DNA from: Saccharum officinarum
Lineage: Eukaryota > Streptophyta > Magnoliopsida > Poales > Poaceae
Direction: 5' to 3'
Assembly: GCA_020631735.1 (NCBI GenBank)
Contig: CM036160.1
Coordinates: forward strand, 3,704,407-3,768,406
DNA: 64,000 nt
The translations under genes and the position numbers were made by a program. Positions within the stretch are counted from its first letter, which is position 1. Every line of letters starts with the position of its first letter. The notes beneath the pieces are model-generated. The model was given only the letters and a program-made list of their open reading frames with translations. It had not been told where the DNA came from and searched no databases. Shown here in pieces: positions 45,100 through 55,892 of the stretch.

Positions 45100-46679
45100 C
45101 TCTATACTCCGAGTATTTTGCTTATATTACTAAGGGCTAGCTTGGTAGGGCTTCAACTTCTCATGTGGAGCAGCTTCTCTAGTGAAGCTAAAGTTATTTT
45201 GAGAAAACATTTTGCATGCAAAAACGACTCCCGTAACAGTCTAATAATAATTTATGTTAGGTTTTTGACGAGTTTAGAGACCCCCACTTTTTCAGCTCTA
45301 CCACCATGACATCGTCAAGCCCAAGCTTCACAGCCTCACATGATCAAAAGTAATTAGCATAACGAAGCGTAGCGCTCCTGCATTTTTGAGAAAAAAAGGT
45401 ATACTACGTACGCGGATGTCATAGATAAATAGATAGGTAGATAGATGTCCCAAAAAGAATATAATTAATCATTGGATGCACTGCCCTGTAGCCCCACGCT
45501 TGCTGAAACTTGGCTGAAAAACATTGTTTTGGCTGAATTGTTGTGAGAGAAAAATATTGTTCTGGCTAAAAAAATAAGTTAAATAGTGCGGATTATAAGG
45601 TAAGCCGATCGGGGCCATATTATATCCAAAAAAATAGATCACATACACGTACGCGGATTATTTGAATGAACACAAAAAATTGCATAAAAAGCATGCAATC
45701 TATCCGAATGGAGGGAGTAATCTTAACCGCATCCGATCAAACACCTAACACACCTATCATGTCCAAGCAGTCCAATACCACTAAGAGCGATCCAGCACTA
45801 GCAAACAAGTTTTATTGTTTTAAGCACGGCCAATAATTGAGGTTCATCGACTTATCTTGGCTACACATATATAAATAGATACAATGGGAAAGCAGTATAA
45901 TCACACATCGTGCAAGAAAAGTGGTGCAACTTTATTTTGCTACATCAGAATTCAGAAGACATATCGACAGCACAACTTTGTTTTATAATCAACACAAATG
46001 GGAGGGAGGAGATGCATGCTTTTTTTCTTGAGAAAAAAAAGGGAGGGAGATGCATGGTACCTTGCCTATTAGAGTCAGAATGAGATATTGGGACCGAGTG
46101 GTGGCAGACAGCCGGGGCCCATGGGCTGCCCGAAGCAGCAAGCGCGGATACGTGGGCCACGGAGGTGTGTAGTTCCAGACCAGTTCGTGGGCCCAGCAGG
46201 GCCTCAGAACCTTCTTTCAGTTCGTGGACGAGAGGGAAAGGCACGTCGAGCTTTCTGGCGGATGCGCGATCATCTTCAGCGATCTCGCTCTTGTTGCTTT
46301 CCTCTTCTTCTTTTTTTTTGGCTTTTCTCCGCTCTCAGATCTTTTTCTTTTTTTCGTCAGAAAAAATATCTTTTTTCTTTCTTTCTTTTCTAAAAAAGAA
46401 CTTTTTCTTTCAGGTTGTGGATCAGATAGGAGGGGAAATGCTCAATGACTATATACCGAGTTTTCAACAAGAACGACATGGTTCATTTTCCGGGGGATAG
46501 TGGAGAAAAGAAACATGGTCCACTTGGAACACCGAACACATGAATGAATTTCATCGGAATTTATTGTAAGAGCTGTACATGCGTTTCAAAACTGACCGTA
46601 TTATATAGCTTTTTAGTTTGTTTGAAATTTGAATCATGACGAGTGTATGTAGTACAGTTATAGTATGGCCTAGTAGCCA
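45100..46679. other. Spacer with MITE fragments, no gene
   Basis: Contains a fragment resembling one end of a GGGCTAG-type MITE (45132-45220), a degenerate foldback element (about 45500-45620), a short GATA run near 45428, and a GC-rich patch (46080-46260) followed by a T-rich tract. Open frames there have no recognisable domain. Confidence 0.4.
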
Positions 46680-46689
46680 GGGGTGACCG

Positions 46690-46850
46690 GTTGCAGGGAC
46701 TAAACTTTAGTCTTTGTCACATCGGATGTTTGATATTAATTTAGAGTATCAAATATAAACTAATTATAAAACTAATTGCACAATTTAAGACTAATTTACG
46801 AGATGAACCTATTACCTCTAATTAGCTCATGATTTAACAACGTGCTGCTA
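46690..46850. mobile_element. Truncated MITE (GGGACTAAACTTTAGTC family)
   Basis: Starts GGGACTAAACTTTAGTCTTT and keeps the characteristic TCACATCGGATGTTTG and TTTACGAGATGAACC segments, but lacks the complementary end. Confidence 0.7.
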
Positions 46851-47126
46851 CTCCACTCTGCGTAGTAGGCCCAAATCCAGTCCGTCACTCGTTACAGGCT
46901 TCTTCAAGTTCTTATACCATGGCTGCTGGCTGCAGCAGCACAAGTACACACACTACTGTCCTATTGTCCTGTTCCTGTACTTGCGTTTCAATACAGTCTG
47001 CCGTTGATTGCTAGAGGACCTGCTGCATGCATGAGGCCGGCCACTTTTGACAAGGGACAGGACAGGACCCGAGCACAGCAAAACAGTCGCTTAACGGATC
47101 ACTGCTCGCGTCCATGTTCAGCATAA

Positions 47127-47466
47127 GGCCTGGTTCAGTTTTAAAAATTTTCACCACGAACTATCACATCGAATCTTGCGACACATGCATGGAGTATTAA
47201 ATATAGACAAAAAAAAACTAATTACACAGTTTAGTTAGAAATCGCGAGACGAATGGTTTAAGACTAATTAGTCCATAATTAGCCATAAGTGCTACAGTAA
47301 TACCTTGCGCTAGTGATGGATTAATTAGGCTTAATAAATTCGTCTCGCAGTTTCCAGGCGAGCTATGTAATTAGTTTTTTTATTAGTATCCAAAAACCCC
47401 TTCTGACATCCACAAAACATTCGATGTGACATCCAAAATTTTTCATTTCGCGAACTAAACACAGCC
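47127..47466. mobile_element. PIF/Harbinger-type MITE, full length
   Basis: GGCCTGGTTCAGTTTT...GAACTAAACACAGCC, 340 bp, with TSD TAA at 47124-47126 and 47467-47469. Internal GGAGTATTAAATATAGAC and GCGAGACGAATGG are typical of the family. Same superfamily as 36222-36452. Confidence 0.85.
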
Positions 47467-48114
47467 TAAACCAGGAAAAAAAAAGGTACGGTGCTCAAAC
47501 GAAATCAGTAGCCCGTCGACAACATTCTACAGGACACGATGATTGGGTTGGTTTGGTTTTGTTTGGTTTGGTTTGGAACGGCTTGGTTTGTCTGCCAGCC
47601 TCAGGGACATAGAATCGGCATGGACTCACCACTCCTCCATACATCTTTCGTTCTTTGCCAGACAGCTACCGTTTCAGGTGGATGGACATGCTCCACTTTT
47701 AATAAAAAGGGGGGAGATATAAATGCCACTCCCCATCCTGTCTGATTCAAATTTGAAGTGATTTTAATTTCGATCTTTTTTTCACCCGCATGTAGCTTCT
47801 ACTGTGCATTTAGATATGCACTATATCTAGATACATATGACACCTAAAAGAATTAAGATACTCCCTCTGTTATAAATTGTAGATCGCTATGACTTTTCTA
47901 CGTATATAATATTTACTACGCATTTAGACATGTATAAGCACCATAGATGGAGATTGCTATTGCTCAGGCACCATGATTGTCAAAAGGGTATAACAATCAG
48001 CAGAGGTGCATGCATATATATACTTATCTGATCGTCAACAATAATATGATAAAAACAATGTATGTCATGCTATGGGGTCGTTGAACTAGATTTCTCCTTG
48101 TTTGTGCAGCATTA
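47467..48114. other. Spacer, no gene
   Basis: Contains a short (GGTTT)n-like tract (47545-47576) and a Stowaway-like scrap beginning ACTCCCTCTGTT near 47861. Confidence 0.4.
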
Positions 48115-48372
48115 TCTATACCTAATATTAAAGGTAAAATTTCTCTTCACCTATTTTTTACGCCCACCTCCCTCTAACTACTAGGACAGTAGAGAGTTTC
48201 CTCTTCAGACTCGTACCATTTAGAATAACTCGCGTCTAGCGATGATGAGTACGGAGTCTAATTCCAATATATATTAAGTTGCGCCCAATGTATGTCGTAT
48301 ATGATCTGGACTCATGACCTAAGGCTCCTATATGTATTGGGTTCTGTTGCAACGCACAGGCATGTTTTCTAG
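48115..48372 (+). mobile_element. Short non-autonomous Helitron-like element
   Basis: Starts TC (TCTATACCTAATATTAAAGG) after an A and ends CTAG before a T, with GTTGCAACGCACAGGCAT just inside the 3' end. This matches the layout of grass Helitrons: 5'-TC, CTRR-3', insertion in AT, and a GTTGCAACGCAC-containing 3' end. 258 bp, no RepHel gene. Confidence 0.55.
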
Positions 48373-49165
48373 TATTATATATAAATAAATAAGTGTTACT
48401 CTTGTGTCGATATTAATTGAGTAGGATTGCGCCGCCGATGGACCCACCCATGACATGAGGGCGACACTACGGATAACAATAACCGTATCGTTGTCACAAC
48501 CACTAAATAAAGCTTCTCTCAAGCGTCGTCTTCAGCGTCGTCGCTCTCAAAATCCAATACCATATCTATACTACGTACATGGAGCGTCCTGACGTGCTGA
48601 TTTTTTTTAGAGGTGGCTCAATCTACGGCCGATAAAACGAGGACAAATATTATTGTACTTGTGTATGCATTATTAATGTCTCCTTAATTAAGTTGTCGTA
48701 ATCAGTCGTGCGTACGTGCCTTTTCTGTTTTCATTGCCCATCCAATCATGATCATGTCGAGTGGCAGTCCACACAGCTTCTCGTCGTTTTTGCACCACTG
48801 CCGCTCATGAATCCTGATCGATATGTTGAAATGGACCCCACAAAAAAAACACTAAAAACACACCTCAGGACAGATGACAAGGACAGCAATTAGTAAATTG
48901 ACAGAAGAGCGACGTGGCTGATGAGAACTTGGAGAGTACATAATAAGTGCCAAGCAACAAGCTAGCTATATATTTTCTAATTAATCTAATAATACTTATT
49001 ACGTATCATAATAATAATAAATAGCTACAAATATCGGTATGGGGAAAACATAATCACTAAAATATATATAAACTGACTTGTGGGCATGTGTTTGCAACTT
49101 GAACAAGAGAAACATTTAAGTCCGGACTGAAATCTATTAAGAAAACTAATACAGGATTATGCTTA
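48373..49165. other. Spacer, no gene
   Basis: AT-rich, without recognisable genes or clear terminal repeats. Confidence 0.4.
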
Positions 49166-49434
49166 GGGCTAGTTTATAGAGCTCCACTCCTAGCTTCTTC
49201 GGAGCGGATTATGTAGATCTATGCCTAACGCTTAAAATGTAGTTGAATTATGGTGGGAAGCTGATGAGTTGTGAGCGAAAAAACCGCTCCCCACCACTCC
49301 CCGCTACTCTCCATTCGATCACCACTAGAATCACTTCATAATCAATTCTAACCTGCTCCCACACTAGAACACTCTTATTGGAGAAACAAGAAGTGAAGCT
49401 TAAGAACCAGGAAAAGAAGCTCCCAAACTGGCCC
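49166..49434. mobile_element. Tourist-like MITE with TTA TSD
   Basis: Ends GGGCTAGTTT and AAACTGGCCC are inverted. TTA lies at 49163-49165 and 49435-49437, as for PIF/Harbinger elements. 269 bp. Confidence 0.8.
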
Positions 49435-49448
49435 TTAGCTTCACGGTA

Positions 49449-49707
49449 TTCAATCCGTCCCAAAAAGAATGCACATCTCGCTCTCGATATGTCATAACTT
49501 TTAAAGTGTGACTAGGTTTATAAAAGATAGTATCAACATTTGTATTTCAAAACAAGTTTATTGTGAAAATATATTTCACAATTAATCAAATGATACTTAT
49601 TACATATCATAAACGTTACTACATTTTTGTATATACTTGGTCAATCTTAAAAGAAATGACTCATCAGAAAAGCGAGATATGTACTTTTTTTAGGCGGAGC
49701 AATGAAG
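49449..49707. mobile_element. Stowaway-like (Tc1/mariner) MITE
   Basis: Left TTCAATCCGTCCCAAAAAG and right TTTAGGCGGAGCAATGAAG are imperfect inverted repeats flanked by TA (49447-49448, 49708-49709). It contains ATCAAATGATACTTATTAC, common in this group. Confidence 0.7.
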
Positions 49708-49709
49708 TA

Positions 49710-50270
49710 ACTACGTACCGCTATATGTTGAAACTTCTCCATTGATGTAAAGCGTTACTGTGAGCCGCAAACAGTAGTGCCGCTGTGCAATGACGACAAC
49801 ACCTGTAACAGCAAATTAGAACCGATGGATGGAATAATGAATCAATGATCAGTCCTGATGGCGAATGCATGCATGGTCAAGGGTCTATTTCAGGTTCAGA
49901 ATCCATGATTGCATTGTGGCTGTGCAGCAGGTGCATAACAACTACCCTTACTCCATCCAGCAGAGCAGAGCAGCTGCAGAGCACACACAACATAGTCCTG
50001 TTACTTCCGCATATAGCTCGCTTGTCACAGTTACATGTAAACAGCAGCTAGCTGGACTGCAAGATTTGGACGGCGCCGGCGGAGGAAACTGATGACACAG
50101 ACAACCCAACTGGATACTACTACTACCTCCGGCGTCCTCTTCTAGCTTTACCATCTTCTATTTGAGGTTGTACTTTGATTTGGGGTCTTTTCATCGTAGC
50201 GCTAGCAGGATTTGGTCATTAGGAGGATGTTGTAGGGTAAGATAAACTAGGTTCATAAACTGTTTTTCAG
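49710..50270. other. Spacer, no gene
   Basis: No coding region or terminal repeats recognised. Mixed composition. Confidence 0.4.
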
Positions 50271-50402
50271 CCTGTTCGGCTCGACTTGTCTCGCTTGTTT
50301 TAGCTTATTTCAACTTATTATCTCTCGTAGAACACTATTAAATCAGCTGAAATCAGCCAGAATCAGTCGGTACACAGTAGTTTTGTGTACCAGCCGAACG
50401 GT
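50271..50402. mobile_element. Short foldback MITE (CCTGTTCGGCT family)
   Basis: CCTGTTCGGCT at the left is complementary to AGCCGAACGG at the right. Contains ATCAGCTGAAATCAGCCAG. About 132 bp. Confidence 0.7.
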
Positions 50403-50708
50403 TCTTTTTTTTTATGAAACAAATAGGGCCGGGATAGAGCCTGCCCAAAGCCAGATTTAGCGTGGGGGCTGTGGGCGCTCAAGCTCCTCTACGTGCGGAG
50501 AGGGGAAGACGAAGGAAAAGAGAGAGAGGACGAAGAAGAGGGGGAGGAAGAAAAAGGGAAATGAGCCCCATCTAAGGTCCATCTCTACATTCGCCACGTT
50601 GTTGGTCTTGATAAAAATAGTGCCAAGTCGAGATTTGAACTCAAATGTGCATGGAATATGATTGTTTCTAAAATTTGTTGCGAGATTGACCATGCATATT
50701 TAGAGTCT

Positions 50709-50888
50709 TTTTGGCACGGCTTATGCTGGCTTTGGCTTCATCTATTTTGCGTAAATCGAGGCACTGTAGCATGAAGCCGTTTTGTAAGCCGGGGTTAAAA
50801 TGAACTAGAAGCCAGAAAAAGCCAGTTTTTCTGGCTTCACCGGCTTTGGCTTCACCGGTGAAGTCGTTTTGGATGAGCCGTGCCAAAT
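50709..50888. mobile_element. MITE with TTTGGCACGGCT inverted ends
   Basis: TTTTTGGCACGGCTTAT at the left and GATGAGCCGTGCCAAAT at the right form inverted termini of about 14 bp. The interior carries repeated GGCTTCACCGG. About 180 bp. Confidence 0.7.
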
Positions 50889-51535
50889 GGAGCTTTAGTA
50901 GAGAGCACTTGGAGAAGCGCTTTTATGAGAAGCGCCATAAGTGGAGGGAAAACGTGATCAGGACAAGCAGAGATCTGATTCAACTACTGTGTTTTAGCAT
51001 AAATAGGGAAGAAATAAATACGTACAGAAAAAAAAACTCTAATCCAGTGCAATGTTTTGCTACTAGTTTTAGCTTATTTAAGCCATAAGCAACTCGTGAG
51101 CCGTCCTAATTAGGTGTCAAACTTGATGTGAAGGAAATGAAGGTATCAGTTTCTTTCACAATGATAATTTGAGCAATAACTGTCCTCTAAAATAAGAAAA
51201 AAGCCACAAAAACAAGCATTGGAACATTCCAGTTCGTTAGCAAAAGTTCCCATCACTCTTTTCACAACGGTTGCAAAGCCTAGGTAGCAGAGGCAGGACA
51301 CAAACGAAGCAAAACAAAAAGGCATTTCCTTTCCACTAATCATGCTTAAATTAAGCTAACCACTCTTTTTTTCTCTACATCATTACTACACTTCTTCCTC
51401 CCTGAGAAAATGAGAAGAAAAAAGAAGATGCAACTATGGACATGTCCTCCAACTCCAAAAAAAGGCACGCCGAAACGCTCATCTAGGCCGTCGGATGCGA
51501 GATCGACGGCGGAAACTAACTGGCAGCCGAAACGG
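50889..51535 (-). other. 3' flank of the acetyltransferase gene
   Basis: AT-rich sequence downstream (leftward) of the HLS1-like stop codon. It presumably holds the 3' UTR. I see no decisive polyadenylation signal and no other gene. Confidence 0.4.
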
Positions 51536-52819
51536 CTAAAACTCCCTCGGGTCGACGAAGATGGAGGCGCCGGGCGGCGCCTTGGTCCAGTCGCCGAGCG
51601 CGCCGTCGCCGTACCCGTCGGCGAGGCGCTTGATGCACCAGAGGTCCTCGGCGCCGAGGCGCGGCCAGTGCGGCACGGCGTCACGGAGCGGGTCGCAGGC
51701 GGCGACCTCGGTGGCCACGACGCGCGCGCCCGCGCGGCGCGCCACGTTGTGCGCGTGGCGGCAGAGCGCGGTCGCCATCCGCGGCGCGTCCGGGCCGGCG
51801 CCGCCGAGGCCGTAGAGGAAATGCATGCCGAAGGGCTCGAAGAGGTTGGGCACGGACGGGACGCGGAGGAGGAGCCAGCGGGAGAGCGCGCGGTCGGCGG
51901 CCCGCGTGGCACGCGCGGCGGCGCGCCACAGCCGCGGCGCGCCCCGGACCTCGAGGCGGAACGCGTCCTTGCAGTTCCACACGCTGCCCACCGCCCACGA
52001 CGGCGGCGGCGACGCCAGGAACGCCTCGGCGCCGCGCCACGGTTTGGACGACGCCGGGACCGCGAGGAACGTGCCGAGGGAGAGCGGGTTGGACAGCACG
52101 GCGTCGATGTCGCGCGGGAAGAACTCGACGCCCGCGAAGCGCGCGCGGTACAGGAGCTCGGCGTCGCGCGGCGGGACGCGGAGGACGGCGACGCGGCGCG
52201 GCGGGGCGAGGTCGTGGCGGAACACCGGGTGCACGAGCACGGACGGGGTGCGGAACTTGGCGTAGCCGCAGCGGGAGGTGAAGAGGCGCACCGACGGGTC
52301 GTTGTCGCGGTCGGTGGCGACGTAGGCGTACTCGGCGCCCGCCTGGCGGAACCACTCCTCCATCCGCGCCACGAGCGCGCGGCCGATGCCGCGGCGCCGG
52401 TGCGCGGGGGAGACGCGGAGGCCCAGCAGGTAGGCCACCTTGGAGAAGAGGTCGTCCTGGCCGCGCCCGCACGCCACGGTCTTGACGCAGCCGCGCACCA
52501 CGCCGACGACCTCCCCGCCCGCGGCGGGCTCCGCGACCTGTGGCAGGCATTCGCACTTGAGCGATGGATGGATGGATGGAGGAGCTAGCGATGGTGGGGC
52601 GGGTGGGACACGTACGAGCATGAGGAAGGCCGGGGAGTGGCGGACGCGGCAGAGCGGGTCGCCGAGGAGGTCGGTGAAGAGGCAGAGCTTGCCGGCGCTG
52701 GGGCCGACCTCGCAGGCGCCCTCGAGCCGCTCCACGGCGGCGCGGTCGCGGTCGCTGGCGCCGTCGAACTCGCGCACCGTCACCGGCCCGCCGCCGTCCT
52801 CCTCCACTGCCGCCACCAT
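51536..52819 (-). CDS. HLS1-like: HOOKLESS1-like GNAT N-acetyltransferase
   Basis: Two exons on the minus strand: 52819-52616 and 52537-51536, giving 401 residues, close to the roughly 400 of Arabidopsis HLS1. Residues 38-68 (CEVGPSAGKLCLFTDLLGD, then RHSPAFLML) and 74-163 form the GNAT fold. The acetyl-CoA motif is R115-R-R-G-I-G120, followed by ATDRDNDPSVRLFTSRCGY. The C-terminal half includes FFPRDIDAVLSNPLSLGTF, SVWNCKDAF and NLFEPFGMHFLYG, typical of the HLS1 subfamily. Family knowledge: HLS1 acts in the nucleus in apical hook and hormone responses. Substrate here is unknown. The start is the first ATG (52817-52819), since upstream codons in frame are non-ATG. Very GC-rich, hence long antisense shadows. 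Confidence 0.92.
   Translation of the reverse strand: MVAAVEEDGGGPVTVREFDGASDRDRAAVERLEGACEVGPSAGKLCLFTDLLGDPLCRVRHSPAFLMLVRVPPAPPSLAPPSIHPSLKCECLPQVAEPAAGGEVVGVVRGCVKTVACGRGQDDLFSKVAYLLGLRVSPAHRRRGIGRALVARMEEWFRQAGAEYAYVATDRDNDPSVRLFTSRCGYAKFRTPSVLVHPVFRHDLAPPRRVAVLRVPPRDAELLYRARFAGVEFFPRDIDAVLSNPLSLGTFLAVPASSKPWRGAEAFLASPPPSWAVGSVWNCKDAFRLEVRGAPRLWRAAARATRAADRALSRWLLLRVPSVPNLFEPFGMHFLYGLGGAGPDAPRMATALCRHAHNVARRAGARVVATEVAACDPLRDAVPHWPRLGAEDLWCIKRLADGYGDGALGDWTKAPPGASIFVDPREF
52538..52615 (-). other. Intron of the HLS1-like gene
   Basis: 78 nt from donor CTC|GTACGT to acceptor CCACAG|GTC. It interrupts the conserved SPAFLML-VAEP junction, where HLS1 relatives are continuous. The length is a multiple of three with no stop in frame, so a retained intron would add 26 residues. 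Confidence 0.85.
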
Positions 52820-52864
52820 TGAAACGGGCGCGCAATCGCTTCTACCTGCTGTGCTCTGACCTGC

Positions 52865-52870
52865 CACGTG
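52865..52870 (-). promoter_or_regulatory. G-box near transcription start
   Basis: CACGTG palindrome between the TATA box and the start codon of the HLS1-like gene. A binding site for bZIP/bHLH factors in plants in general. Its use here is inferred. Confidence 0.4.
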
Positions 52871-52908
52871 ACGAGCTCGCTAGCCAGGTGCTCGCTCTGT
52901 CACTCGCG

Positions 52909-52916
52909 TTTATATA
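52909..52916 (-). promoter_or_regulatory. TATA box of the HLS1-like gene
   Basis: TATATAAA on the minus strand, 90 bp upstream of the ATG. This places the transcription start near 52880 and gives a leader of about 60 nt. Confidence 0.65.
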
Positions 52917-52919
52917 GGT

Positions 52920-53364
52920 GGGAATCTGGCGGCGGGCGGGCGGTTCAGCTCCTCCGGAGACGGAGTGGGGGTAGTGGAGTGAGTGGCAGGTAATTATGAC
53001 TGCAACCGAGGTCGAGGAGGAACTGGGCAGCAGGAAAACTGATGGATTGAACAGAGAGGCGCCAGGCGCGGGAGAGGAGAGAGAGAGAGAGAAGACGCAG
53101 GAGACGACGAGGCTAGCTGAAGTGGGGGTCGTGCCGTAGCCCGTAGGATTGCTACGGCGGCGCACCCGTGCAGTGCAGTGCAGCTGCTTGCTGCTACGTT
53201 CCACTAAAAAAACAAAAAAGAGAAAGAAAGAAAGAAGTGGGCCCCACAGGGAGTGGTCGCCCGGGCCCACCGTTCCCGCTTGTGCTTTCTCTTCCTCCGG
53301 TTCCTCCGACACATTCCATCTGAGTTGCACCAGCGTTTCCTTGTACTACTCGGCTTTACTTCTC
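52920..53364 (-). promoter_or_regulatory. Upstream region of the HLS1-like gene
   Basis: Promoter-proximal sequence with a GA-rich run (53069-53096) and an AAAGAAAGAAAG tract near 53220. No other gene is seen before the Mutator-like element at 53365. Confidence 0.45.
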
Positions 53365-54494
53365 GAGGGAATTCCCTCGTTGCCATTGAAATTTATACGG
53401 ATTCCCTCATTGCTATTAAAATTTTCAAATTTTCTCGACTGCCACTATCTTAAGTTTGCATTCCCTTGGTTGCCATTCCGGTGACACCTTGGGCCCGCAA
53501 CAGCTCCCTCCGTTACCCATCCTCGGCCGCACGCGCACATCTGACCCTTCCAATTTGGCGACACAGGCATGGAGGGCCGATCACATGGCCACGTCTGAGC
53601 TAGTTCTAGTGGCCTTAGCCAGAGGGCGGCGCCCAGTTCAAGTACGCGGCCACCGTAGGCGCACTCGGCCGCAGGGCACGCACGTCGAGGCAGCAAGCCA
53701 GCAACAACGACCACCTCCGAGGTGGGCGAGACCCAGCTTGTGTTGACGTACGATGATCGTCCAGAAGACATGACTCCGAGCCCCGTCGTGCAGAGTCGTG
53801 TGTGGGCGTGGCCGTGTTTACCTTCTTCCTTCCGTACTTTCTGGTCGGCTTGGCTCTCTCCCTCTCGGTGCCCTGGCCGTCAGCGTCGTGTCGTCGCCTG
53901 ACCACAGCTGCACCCGTTGGCGGAGCCGAATTGGCAGCTGGCACTGGCTGGACGTGCACGTGGCCACACCTGGGCGAGCGCGCTGGAAGTCGCAGCCGCC
54001 GCCAGGGCCCGAGCTTGCTCGATCTGTGCGCCGCGCGGGAGAAAGAGACGAGTACGATGCTTCGACGCGGGTGGGGTGCGCCGCAGACTGCTGCGCCATG
54101 CTCATCAGCTAGCTCCAGGACCGTGACTCCTGGGCGTTGCCTGTGCTCGTCAAGGAAGACGACTCCGATGACACGCACACGGCCCCCGCACGCCACTCTC
54201 GCGGGCACGGGCCTCGGCGTTGGTGAACAAGCGGACGCTACTCCAGTGCATGCAAGCGCCCCTCCATGAGGAACGCCCTAATGTCGAGCGAACGGGCGGC
54301 CTTCCGTGTGAAACACTGTGATGGTGCTGGACACAACAACAGATCTCCTCCAAACGTCGTTAGGCAAGAAATTGATGGAATGGCAGCCAAGCGAAAAGAA
54401 AACATAAATCAATATGGCAATGAAGGGAAGATCATTTTTTCAATGGTAGTGAAGGAATTGTTATAATTTTCAGTGGCAACCAAGGAATTTTCTC
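53365..54494. mobile_element. Mutator-like (candidate Pack-MULE) element
   Basis: Long imperfect inverted ends: GAGGGAATTCCCTCGTTGCC at the left against GAGAAAATTCCTTGGTTGCC at the right, with similarity extending about 100 bp and containing internal TTCCCTC(G/A)TTGCCATT repeats. Flanks TTACTTCTC (53356-53364) and TTACTTCTT (54495-54503) match 8 of 9, as expected for a MULE TSD. The interior (53480-54250) is strongly GC-rich, unlike the ends, and has open frames in several phases, including a 197-codon frame on the minus strand at 53615-54208. No transposase. I cannot identify the cargo. Captured host sequence is the likeliest reading. Confidence 0.7.
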
Positions 54495-54500
54495 TTACTT

Positions 54501-55243
<743 letters not shown>

Positions 55244-55683
55244 TGTAACAGCCAAAAAATAGGCCAAGTGGCCTCAATTCGCGGAATACGCCAATGGTAC
55301 TGTAGCTGGGGCAGCGGGCGCTGTAGCTGCGGGGGTATTGTACATCCAGACTCCGGTATTTGTAGCGGCGTGGTACTGCAGCTCAGACGTTGTAGTAGCC
55401 CATACTGTAGCGCCAAATTAGGCCGGGACAAATTTGGTGCAATGTAGCGAGGCTACTGTTTACTGGTACTGTAGCATTTGCGAAACACTGTACTCCGGTG
55501 TTTAGTACTGTGAATCCTGAGGGAGTTTGACCAGCTTAAATACCAGGACTAGGGACGCATAGCAACCTTCGGTTAACCGTTTTGAGCGAAGCGAGGACGA
55601 AAGCTCAAGCGGGTTGCTACACAGGTGGGACCACTCCTCGGTAGAGTGGGCCTAGACCGTGTATGCCGGGACTGGATGTTATA
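55244..55683 (+). mobile_element. Element G: small LTR with primer-binding site
   Basis: TGTAACAGCC...GGATGTTATA, about 440 bp, with TGTAAC/GTTA(T)A inverted ends, followed at 55686-55697 by TGGTATCGGAGC (one mismatch to the initiator tRNA-Met complement). It is the 5' LTR of a plus-strand element whose interior is cut off at 55893 by another LTR. Contains repeated ACTGTAGC-type motifs. Confidence 0.65.
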
Positions 55684-55685
55684 TT

Positions 55686-55697
55686 TGGTATCGGAGC
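55686..55697 (+). other. Element G primer-binding site
   Basis: TGGTATCGGAGC, two bases after the LTR end. One change from the standard TGGTATCAGAGC. Confidence 0.65.
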
Positions 55698-55892
55698 CGA
55701 CTCTCGCGGTTTCACGGGCACGTGGGGATCACATGCACGGGCATGATGTGTGCATGCGCGTGGACCCGTCATGGACACGGCATGGCATGACACATGCGTC
55801 GGTACAGGAACACATAAACGTGGCTAAGAGAGGAGGATCCTGGATTAAGTGTCCCGAAAGGGTAAGCCAATCTGGCATTCAACGGGGACGTC

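Noticed and set aside
51410..52588. 392-codon plus-strand frame and other long frames over the acetyltransferase gene
   Set aside because: Antisense or other-frame shadows of a very GC-rich coding sequence. Only the minus-strand HLS1-like frame has recognisable protein motifs.
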